From Candidatus Geothermarchaeota archaeon (GTDB taxonomy: Archaea; Thermoproteota; Nitrososphaeria; Geothermarchaeales; JAUWBL01), in assembly GCA_030601715.1 (NCBI GenBank), contig JAUWBL010000009.1, positions 1-12,905 on the forward strand: a stretch of 12,905 bases of DNA, written 5' to 3'. The position numbers and the translations under genes were made by a program. The notes under the pieces were generated by a model, which made no database searches, was not told the DNA's origin, and saw only the letters and a list, made by a program, of their open reading frames with translations. This document shows positions 5,890 through 12,198 of the stretch, one piece after another; the first letter of the stretch is position 1; each line of letters starts with the position of its first letter.

Positions 5890-5895
5890 TTAAAA
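5890..5895 (-). promoter_or_regulatory. TATA-like box for aIF2-beta
   Basis: On the minus strand the sequence reads TCTTTTAAGGA, with TTTTAA about 38 bases before the aIF2-beta ATG. Archaeal transcription starts about 25 bases downstream of such boxes, which predicts a start near 5866 and a very short leader. Confidence 0.5.
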
Positions 5896-5920
5896 GACGG
5901 TCGCTTCCCCCCTGCAACGA

Positions 5921-5992
5921 CTCCCGACGACGTCATGAAACTGTGAGATTCTAATGTGGTGCTCCATCGGTTCGCTACGGAGGCTCCCGACG
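5921..5992 (+). repeat. Direct repeat CTCCCGACG in divergent intergenic region
   Basis: CTCCCGACG occurs at 5921-5929 and again at 5984-5992, 63 bases apart, in the non-coding stretch between the divergent aIF2-beta and methylthioinosine phosphorylase genes. It could be a pair of regulator half-sites or chance, given the GC-rich composition. Confidence 0.25.
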
Positions 5993-6012
5993 TAGTTGAC
6001 TTAGATGCTCTT

Positions 6013-6076
6013 GGGTTCCGGCCTGCTGGGAATCCGTGATAGGCGGGGAGGTCAAGGAGGCTCGTGCCTCCTTGGC
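6013..6076 (+). repeat. Two adjacent hairpin-forming inverted repeats in the divergent intergenic region
   Basis: The first pairs 6013-6019 (GGGTTCC) with 6029-6035 (GGAATCC), 7 bp with one G-T pair. The second pairs CAAGGAGGC (6053-6061) perfectly with GCCTCCTTG (6066-6074) around a TCGT loop, and extends by a wobble and a G-C pair to 6051-6076. Both lie upstream of the plus-strand TATA-like box, so they are not expected in the downstream mRNA. No gene, tRNA or C/D-box RNA is recognisable in 5918-6138. Confidence 0.45.
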
Positions 6077-6089
6077 AGTCGTGCCACAA

Positions 6090-6096
6090 CTTAAAT
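6090..6096 (+). promoter_or_regulatory. TATA-like box for the SAM-recycling operon
   Basis: CTTAAAT lies about 46 bases before the proposed GTG start of the phosphorylase gene. A start site about 25 bases downstream (near 6118) would give a leader of roughly 20-28 bases that includes the purine-rich AGGGAAGG in front of the start codon. Confidence 0.45.
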
Positions 6097-6138
6097 CAGC
6101 GGCTCTCCGCCTAGTCATCAAGCAACGATGTAGGGAAG

Positions 6139-6933
6139 GTGGTTGTGTTGATTGGCTTGATAGGGGGCTCGGGGCTAGAAACGTTCATCGAGAAAGGGGA
6201 CAAGATCGTTGTCGAATCGCCATATGGCTCCGTCAGCGCTGTCAAAGGCGAGATCAATGACACTGAGATCCTGTTCGTGTCCCGCCATGGCCCCGGACAC
6301 GAGCTCCCGCCTCACAAGGTCAACTACAGAGGCAACATCTACGCTATGAGAAAGATGGGGGTCAGAAAGATTCTCGCTACGAGCGCAGTTGGAGCACTAC
6401 ACAAAACCTGGAGGCTAGGTTCAATCATCTTTCCTGACCAACAGATAGACTACACCCGAAAGCGTCACTACACCTTTTATGATGATCAGACTGTTCATGT
6501 CGACCTCACGCACCCCTACTGCCCGGTCATGCGCAGGATCCTCATGGAGACCAGCCGACGACTCGAAACTCCAGCGAGAGAAAGGGGAACATACATCTGT
6601 TTCGAGGGGCCGCGGTTCGAAACGGCGGCCGAGATAACGATGGCGAGGATCCTAGGGGCTGACATTGTGGGAATGACGGGATCCCCCGAGGCAGCTCTCG
6701 CGAGGGAACTCGGGCTCTGCTATGCTACGATCTGCGTGGTCACCAACTGGGCGGCCGGAATCCAGGAAAAAGTGACCCATACGGAGACCTTGCAGGTGTT
6801 GGAAAGAGAGAAGAGCACCATAGGTTCTCTGCTTGAGGCTTCGGCATCCGAGCTCGACACCTTCCGGAGGACCGAAGATTGTAAGAGGTTTGAGAAGATC
6901 GGTGAGAGGTTCGTTGGGAGGATGGAGGCTTGA
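6139..6933 (+). CDS. S-methyl-5'-thioinosine phosphorylase (MTAP/PNP family, 6-oxopurine type)
   Basis: This 264-residue protein belongs to the MTA phosphorylase branch of trimeric/hexameric purine nucleoside phosphorylases. It would phosphorolyse methylthioinosine to hypoxanthine and methylthioribose 1-phosphate. Motifs are IGGSGL (phosphate loop, 8-13), SRHGPGH (48-54), YRGNIYAM (63-70), FEGPRFET (155-162) and GMTGSPEAALAREL (178-191). The base-recognition segment reads TNWAAG (202-207), where adenine-specific MTA phosphorylases have an Asp in TDYD. Asn here is typical of 6-oxopurine enzymes, and the GMTG...NWAAG combination resembles methylthioinosine phosphorylase. The MTA deaminase gene overlapping its end supports this. 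The start is uncertain among GTG 6139, GTG 6145 and TTG 6148; all keep the first strand. Use of inosine or guanosine as substrate is possible. Confidence 0.82.
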   Translation: MVVLIGLIGGSGLETFIEKGDKIVVESPYGSVSAVKGEINDTEILFVSRHGPGHELPPHKVNYRGNIYAMRKMGVRKILATSAVGALHKTWRLGSIIFPDQQIDYTRKRHYTFYDDQTVHVDLTHPYCPVMRRILMETSRRLETPARERGTYICFEGPRFETAAEITMARILGADIVGMTGSPEAALARELGLCYATICVVTNWAAGIQEKVTHTETLQVLEREKSTIGSLLEASASELDTFRRTEDCKRFEKIGERFVGRMEA

Positions 6934-8282
6934 ACCTTATCATAACTGGCGGAAGAGTCGTATCCGACAAAGTCATACGGGACGGAGCCGTCGTCGTGGA
7001 GGAGAACCGAATAGTCGACATCGGAAGGTCGGATGACCTCAAACCAAAGTACAGAAGATATGAGAAGATAGATGCCGAACGCCACTTGGTTATCCCAGGC
7101 CTGATCAACAGCCACACCCACGCGGCGATGACCCTATTCAGAGGGTACGCGGACGACCTGCACCTAAAGGAGTGGCTTGAGAACAGGATATGGCCCATAG
7201 AGGCCACGCTGACAGCGGACGAGATCGAGCTCGGAGCTCGGCTGGCCGCTGTGGAATGCTTGCTGTCCGGAACCACGACCCTCTGCAGTGTCTATCACTA
7301 CGTACCAGACAGGAATGAGGCTTCCGCATTCGCAGAGGCGGGAATACGGGCCGTAGTAGGACACGGGTGCTTCTCGTGGAGGAAAGAGCAAGACAGGAAG
7401 ATGACGTTTGACTTGGCTAGGAGGTGGCACGGCTCCAACGGGGGGAGGATTAGGGTCTCAGTCGCTCCCCACGCACCCTACACCGTCGATCCCCAGTACT
7501 TTAGGGAACTGGAAGGCATACGCAGGGACCTCAACGAGAAGTTCGGCCAAGAACACCCCATCATTCACTGCACCCATGTGGCTGAAACAAAAGGAGAGGT
7601 GGAGGAGGTCAGGAAGGCGTTTGGCGTGGAGATTCCGGGCGGCAGCCTCTTCAGCTATTTAGATGAGCTGGATGTCCTTTCCGACCAGTTCTTGGCAGCG
7701 CACTGCGTCTATCCTACGAAAACCGACATGGAAATCATGAGAAAGAGGAGCGTCAAGGCCTCCCACAACATTGTCTCCAACTTCAAGCTGGGCAGCGGTC
7801 TCAGCCCCGTATCTGACATGATCAAACAGGGAATAACTGTGTCACTCGGCACAGACAGCCCGGCGTCAAATAACTCGCTAGACATGTTCGAGACCCTGAA
7901 ATACGCCACTTTGGCCCAGAAGTTCGGATCTGGGGATCCCACAGCTCTTCCGGCATCCCAGGCTTTCCGTCTAGCCACCATCGAAGGAGGAAAGGCTCTG
8001 TGCTGGGAGGATTTGGGATGGCTGAGGCCCGGTTTTCTGGCTGACATAGTGACAATCAGACTTCGCAAGCCGCATTTGACGCCCCTCTATGACGAATACA
8101 GCCAGCTTGTCTACGCAGTCAAGAGCTCCGACGTTTCGACCGTCGTCGTGGATGGGGAGCTAGTAGTCGACAATGGCCGTTTAATACCCCTTGACGTTGA
8201 GAGCCTGTTAGATGTTATGAGCGGGAAGGCCTTGGAGCTTCAGGAAAGGGCTTCAGATGTGACTGCGGGAGCAAGACCTTGA
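6930..8282 (+). CDS. mtaD: 5-methylthioadenosine/S-adenosylhomocysteine deaminase (amidohydrolase family)
   Basis: This 450-residue metal-dependent amidohydrolase removes the amino group from the adenine of MTA, SAH and, in related archaeal enzymes, 5'-deoxyadenosine. It shows the metal-binding NSHTHAAMTLFRGYADDL (60-77, His62 and His64), WPIEA with Glu91 and APHAPYT (179-185). Next come HCTHVAET (His216 and Glu219, matching the metal His and substrate Glu of the family), AAHCV (His258), SHNIVSNFKLGSG (278-290) and the metal-binding Asp309 in LGTDSPASNN (306-315). Short beta-sandwich segments flank the barrel at both ends, as usual. The TTG start overlaps the phosphorylase stop as TTGA, with GGGAGG eight bases before it. 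Placed between a thioinosine phosphorylase and an SAH-hydrolase homologue, it likely feeds deaminated nucleosides to both. Confidence 0.93.
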   Translation: MNLIITGGRVVSDKVIRDGAVVVEENRIVDIGRSDDLKPKYRRYEKIDAERHLVIPGLINSHTHAAMTLFRGYADDLHLKEWLENRIWPIEATLTADEIELGARLAAVECLLSGTTTLCSVYHYVPDRNEASAFAEAGIRAVVGHGCFSWRKEQDRKMTFDLARRWHGSNGGRIRVSVAPHAPYTVDPQYFRELEGIRRDLNEKFGQEHPIIHCTHVAETKGEVEEVRKAFGVEIPGGSLFSYLDELDVLSDQFLAAHCVYPTKTDMEIMRKRSVKASHNIVSNFKLGSGLSPVSDMIKQGITVSLGTDSPASNNSLDMFETLKYATLAQKFGSGDPTALPASQAFRLATIEGGKALCWEDLGWLRPGFLADIVTIRLRKPHLTPLYDEYSQLVYAVKSSDVSTVVVDGELVVDNGRLIPLDVESLLDVMSGKALELQERASDVTAGARP

Positions 8283-9526
8283 TGAGCATCATCAGACATC
8301 CAGAGTGGGCCGAGAAAGGGCGTATGGCCGTGGATTGGGCATCAGCCCACATGCCTGCTATAGGAGAGATTCTGAAAAAGCACAGAGAGACCTCGCCCCT
8401 CAGTGGAGTGAAAGTGGGCGGTTCCCTCCACGTCACGAAGGAGACAGGTGTACTGGTCAAGGCTCTAAAGGAGCTAGGAGCGGATGTCGCTCTTGCAGCC
8501 TCCAATCCAATTACCACTCAGGACGAGGTCGCGGCTCATCTCTCGGATGTCGGGATCCATGTCTATGCCTTCAGGGGGGAGACGCGAGGGGAGTACCTGA
8601 CCTTCATAGCAGAGATAGTGGACTTCGAACCCGACATAGTCATCGACGACGGGGGAGACACCCACGTTTACCTACACGAGGAGAGACAAGACCTGCTCCA
8701 GAGCATTGTTGGCGGGACGGAGGAGACCACCACAGGCATAACCCGCCTCCGAGCCCTTTCCGAGGCTGGCAAGCTGGCCTACCCAATCATGGCTGTCAAC
8801 AACGCGAAGACGAAGAGGATCTTCGACAACCGCTACGGCACGGGTCAGAGCACCATAGAGGGAATCCTGAGGGCCACATCGCTCCTTCTCGGGGGTAAGG
8901 TGTTCGTAATATGTGGCTTCGGATACGTGGGAAGAGGAATAGCGGAGCGGGCTAGGGGGATGGGATCAAAGGTGGTGGTGACGGAAGTGAATTCTCTGAG
9001 GGCTTTGGAGGCCCACATCAGAGGCTTCTCCGTGATGCCCTTGGAAGAGGCGGCGAAGATCGGAGACATTTTCGTCACAGCTACGGGGCAGACGGATGTG
9101 ATCAGGAAAGAGCACTTCGGATTGATGAAGGACGGCGCGATTCTCGCCAACAGCGGACACTTCGATGTCGAGATCAGCAAGGAAGACCTGGAGGCTCTTG
9201 CTCTCAAGAAGAGAGAAGGAGTTCGAGAATTCGTCGATGAATACGTCCTGAGCGACGACAGAAGGCTGTATCTGCTGGGAGAGGGGCGACTGATCAACCT
9301 GGTGGCTGCCGAAGGCCACCCCCCAGAGGTGATGATGTCCTCATTCTCGAATCAAATCCTTTCGGTGATATATCTCATCGAAAATGACGGCGGACTAGAC
9401 CCCAAGGTCTATGACATCCCGAAGGAGATCGACAGCGAAGTAGCTGATTTCGTGCTGAAGGGTTGGAGAATAGCGAAGGACGTGTTGACCGACAAGCAGA
9501 AAAGATACGAGAAGAAGTGGAGGTGA
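8282..9526 (+). CDS. S-adenosyl-L-homocysteine hydrolase homologue (possibly S-inosylhomocysteine hydrolase)
   Basis: This 414-residue NAD-dependent enzyme cleaves SAH, or its deaminated form S-inosylhomocysteine, to homocysteine and the nucleoside. Numbered from ATG 8282, motifs are LHVTKET (49-55; His50, Thr52, Glu54), TTQDEVAA (78-85), DDGGDTH (122-128), GGTEETTTG (144-152) and TKRIFDNRYGTGQS (177-190; Lys178 and Asp182). These are followed by the NAD-binding GFGYVGRG (212-219) with Glu235 downstream, SGHFDVEI (291-298) and EGHPPEVM (344-351). It lacks the C-terminal KxxHYRY-type tail of eukaryotic enzymes, as is normal in archaea. The usual VND before the substrate Lys is VNN here. I prefer ATG 8282, sharing its A with the deaminase TGA, over the TTG one codon earlier. 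Glu54, which contacts the adenine amino group in SAH hydrolases, is retained, so adenosyl substrate remains possible. Confidence 0.9.
   Translation: MSIIRHPEWAEKGRMAVDWASAHMPAIGEILKKHRETSPLSGVKVGGSLHVTKETGVLVKALKELGADVALAASNPITTQDEVAAHLSDVGIHVYAFRGETRGEYLTFIAEIVDFEPDIVIDDGGDTHVYLHEERQDLLQSIVGGTEETTTGITRLRALSEAGKLAYPIMAVNNAKTKRIFDNRYGTGQSTIEGILRATSLLLGGKVFVICGFGYVGRGIAERARGMGSKVVVTEVNSLRALEAHIRGFSVMPLEEAAKIGDIFVTATGQTDVIRKEHFGLMKDGAILANSGHFDVEISKEDLEALALKKREGVREFVDEYVLSDDRRLYLLGEGRLINLVAAEGHPPEVMMSSFSNQILSVIYLIENDGGLDPKVYDIPKEIDSEVADFVLKGWRIAKDVLTDKQKRYEKKWR
9519..9526 (+). promoter_or_regulatory. Strong Shine-Dalgarno for MetRS
   Basis: GGAGGTGA, a full match to the archaeal 16S 3' end complement, overlaps the stop codon of the upstream hydrolase gene. 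It sits six bases before GTG 9533, fixing that GTG as the MetRS start. Confidence 0.8.
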
Positions 9527-9532
9527 CCCATC

Positions 9533-11542
9533 GTGGCTAGATGGGTGGTGACTGCGGGGTGGCCCTACGTAAACCATATGCCTCACCTTGGAACCCTCGT
9601 GGGATCCCTCCTGTCAGCGGACGTCTTCGCCAGGTATCTCAGGCTTAGAGGACATGATGTCCTCTACGTGACAGGATCCGACGAACACGGCACTCCCGTG
9701 GAAGTTGAAGCCATAAAGGAAGGGATATCCCCCGAAGAGCTGGCCTCTGCCAACCACGAGAGACTAGTGGAAGTTCTCAAAGGGTTCCGCATCAGCACCG
9801 ATAACTACACCAGAACCCACAACCCGATTCATATGAGGTTCGTCCAGGAATTCTACAGAAAGGTCTACGACAACGGGCACATCGTACAGAAGCCAGAGGA
9901 ACAGTTCTACTGTGAGAACGATCAGCTTTTTCTCCCCGACAGATTCGTGAAGGGTGTGTGCCCGGTCTGTGGCTACGAGGATGCGGAGGGGGACCAGTGT
10001 CCATCCTGCGGACGCTTGCTCACGCCGACCGAGCTAAGGGAACCCACCTGCTCAGTGTGCGGAAAGCCCCCGAGGATAAAGAAGACTACCCAGTGGTATT
10101 TTGACCTCCCCAACTTTGAAGAGTTCCTGAAGCGTCTATTAGAGAAGTCGGAAACCCTCACACAGAACGCCAGGAGCTTTAGCCTCCAGATGATCAAAGC
10201 GGGTCTTAAGGCGAGATCCGTGACAAGAGACAATAAATGGGGCATCCCGGCGCCTTTCCCCGAAGCTGGGGGAAAAACGATCTATGTGTGGATGGAGAAC
10301 ATGCTGGGCTACGTGTCGGCCGTTGTCGAACACTTCAAAGAGAGAGGCGAAGACGATGGCTGGAAGGAGTATTGGCAAGACCCCGAAACCAACATTATCT
10401 TCTTCATCGGCAAGGACAACATACCCTTCCACGCCCTCATTTTCCCCGCACTGCTTCGGGCTACAGACGACCCTTACACGTTCCGACACCACATAGCTGC
10501 CACAGAGTTCCTCATGTGGGAGAACCAGAAGTTCTCCAAGAGCAAAAGAGTAGGAATCTGGCTAGATGAGGCGCTCAGATCTCTCCCGGCTGACTATTGG
10601 CGGTTCTCCCTAATTCTCATAAGGCCCGAGGTCAAGGACACCAGCTTCTCCTGGGAACATCTAGAAAAGGCGGTAAACGAGGAGCTAAACGACCAGCTCG
10701 GCAACTTGGTTCAACGGATCTTGGTTCTTCTCAATGAGCACTTCGACGGTGAGGTTCCGGAGCCCAAGGAGCTGAGTCGCACGCAGATCTCTCTCATGAA
10801 CCGCGTGACCGCCACACGAGAAAAGGTTGAGGGATACATTGAGAACTATCGTCTTCAGAGGGCTCTCGTCAGCATCATGGAGTTGGTGAGGAAATGCAAC
10901 TCGTTTCTGAGCCTCGAGGAGCCTTGGCACAAGGTGAAGACGAACAGACAGGAGGCAGGCAACACCTTGTACGCCGTCTTCTATGCGCTGAGGGCTGTCT
11001 CGGTTATGCTCTATCCCTTCCTTCCCTTCTCGGCTGAGAAGCTACTTGGTTACCTCGGAATCGAACCACGCGAGATTGGGTGGAGTCAGATAGGGACTTC
11101 CGTGCCGAAGAAACATTCGGTAGCCGGGGAACACGCCCCGCTCTTCTTCAAGATTGACATCGGAGATGTCAAGAAGAAGCTTGAAGGGAACACAGCGCCT
11201 AGAGAGGAAGCTGAAGAACTCGTTTCCTTCGAGGACTTCTCCAAGCTAGACCTCAGAGTGGCGAAGATAGTTCACGCGGAGAGGGTCAAGGGAGCAAGGG
11301 AGCTGCTCAGGTTGGATATCGACGTGGGAGACGAGACGAGAACGACGGTCGCCGGACTAGCCTCACAGTACACCCCGAGTCAGCTTCGGGGCAAGACGGT
11401 CATCGTGATCTGCAATCTGGAGCCGCGGCAGATCTACGGCGTTACATCCGAGGTGATGTTGTTGGCAGCTTCATCGAAGAATAGAGAGGTTGCCATTCTG
11501 ACTCCGGACAAGGCGGTGGAGATCGGTAGCAGAGTGCACTGA
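9533..11542 (+). CDS. metG: Methionyl-tRNA synthetase with fused C-terminal tRNA-binding (EMAPII-like) domain
   Basis: This 669-residue class I synthetase charges tRNA-Met with methionine. It shows PYVNHMPHLGT (11-21, the HIGH-type motif, with Thr last), GSDEHGTP (48-55) and a zinc-knuckle insert with three CxxC pairs (Cys143/146, 156/159, 173/176). Then come the tryptophan-rich active-site segment around 235-260, the KFSKS form of KMSKS (333-337), and a helical anticodon-binding domain. The C-terminal ~110 residues, from FEDFSKLDLRVAKIVHAERV, form the OB-fold tRNA-binding domain that many archaea encode as a separate protein. HLG-not-HIGH and KFSKS place it with the archaeal/eukaryotic cytosolic type. 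It starts six bases after a perfect ribosome-binding site that overlaps the hydrolase stop, so it is in the SAM-recycling operon. Confidence 0.97.
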   Translation: MARWVVTAGWPYVNHMPHLGTLVGSLLSADVFARYLRLRGHDVLYVTGSDEHGTPVEVEAIKEGISPEELASANHERLVEVLKGFRISTDNYTRTHNPIHMRFVQEFYRKVYDNGHIVQKPEEQFYCENDQLFLPDRFVKGVCPVCGYEDAEGDQCPSCGRLLTPTELREPTCSVCGKPPRIKKTTQWYFDLPNFEEFLKRLLEKSETLTQNARSFSLQMIKAGLKARSVTRDNKWGIPAPFPEAGGKTIYVWMENMLGYVSAVVEHFKERGEDDGWKEYWQDPETNIIFFIGKDNIPFHALIFPALLRATDDPYTFRHHIAATEFLMWENQKFSKSKRVGIWLDEALRSLPADYWRFSLILIRPEVKDTSFSWEHLEKAVNEELNDQLGNLVQRILVLLNEHFDGEVPEPKELSRTQISLMNRVTATREKVEGYIENYRLQRALVSIMELVRKCNSFLSLEEPWHKVKTNRQEAGNTLYAVFYALRAVSVMLYPFLPFSAEKLLGYLGIEPREIGWSQIGTSVPKKHSVAGEHAPLFFKIDIGDVKKKLEGNTAPREEAEELVSFEDFSKLDLRVAKIVHAERVKGARELLRLDIDVGDETRTTVAGLASQYTPSQLRGKTVIVICNLEPRQIYGVTSEVMLLAASSKNREVAILTPDKAVEIGSRVH

Positions 11543-11544
11543 GC

Positions 11545-12198
11545 TTGTTCAGGATCGACCTACACAGCCACACGGAGTACTCCCACGACGCCTTCACGAC
11601 GCTCCCCGACTGTGTGAGGTTCGCGGAGCGGAACGGATTGCATGGGCTGGCTGTTACCGACCACGACACAACAGAGGGGGCTGTTAAGCTGTTGAAGATG
11701 TTTCCGAAGACCTTTCTCTACGTTCCGGGAGTCGAGGTAACAACCCCGCAGGGTCATATTCTCGCACTCAACATAACCGAAAAACCGCCCGGTGGACGAG
11801 AGGTCGATTCCCTAGCCCACTGGGTCCGTGAGAGAGGAGGCATCACTGTTTGGGCCCACCCATTTGACCCCTTTCACAGGACCCCACACTTCGAACGCTT
11901 GGCTTCCCACGTTGATGCCATAGAGGTGGCCAACTCACACGTCCTGCTCTATGAGAGACACAAGGAGCTGGCGTTGAGGTTTCTTTCGTCCAACAGGAAG
12001 GGTGTGACGGCTGGAAGCGATTCCCACCTGCCGGAAACCATAGGTAGAACGTACCTCGCGTTTGAGGATGCCCCGGGGAACACCGACGAGCTTTTGAAAT
12101 GGGTTGTCCAGGGGAGGGGAGTTCCCATGGGTAGGCGAACCGAGCTCCGATGGCGCTTCAGGAAAATCCGAAAGCAGCTAGCTGAGTGGGTGTCCTAG
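11545..12198 (+). CDS. PHP-domain metal-dependent phosphoesterase
   Basis: This 217-residue single-domain protein carries the metal-binding motifs of the PHP family. They are DLHSHTEYSHD (5-15; His7 and His9), VTDHDT (37-42), PGVEVTT (61-67; Glu64), GHIL (70-73), WAHPF (103-107), and a C-terminal GSDSHLPETIG (157-167; Asp159 and His161). It resembles the TrpH/YciV-like group of phosphatases or nucleases acting on small nucleotides or RNA ends, but is shorter than the ~290-residue bacterial members. The substrate cannot be told from sequence. The start is a TTG two bases after the MetRS stop, giving the usual MFRIDLHSH beginning. It is the last gene of the plus-strand operon, and its 3' end overlaps the convergent methylthiotransferase gene by 21 bases. 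Confidence 0.88.
   Translation: MFRIDLHSHTEYSHDAFTTLPDCVRFAERNGLHGLAVTDHDTTEGAVKLLKMFPKTFLYVPGVEVTTPQGHILALNITEKPPGGREVDSLAHWVRERGGITVWAHPFDPFHRTPHFERLASHVDAIEVANSHVLLYERHKELALRFLSSNRKGVTAGSDSHLPETIGRTYLAFEDAPGNTDELLKWVVQGRGVPMGRRTELRWRFRKIRKQLAEWVS

Noticed and set aside
5871..6089. Possible 72-residue minus-strand gene upstream of aIF2-beta
   Set aside because: It spans the predicted aIF2-beta promoter, has no recognisable motif and no good ribosome-binding site.
5918..6138. tRNA gene in the divergent intergenic region
   Set aside because: GGTTCG at 5969-5974 hinted at a T-arm, but flanking bases do not give a 5-bp T stem or an acceptor stem.
8305..8898. 197-codon plus-strand open frame inside the SAH hydrolase gene
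   Set aside because: The translation is low-complexity and Arg/Gly/His-rich, as expected for an out-of-frame reading, while the overlapping frame is a clear SAH hydrolase.
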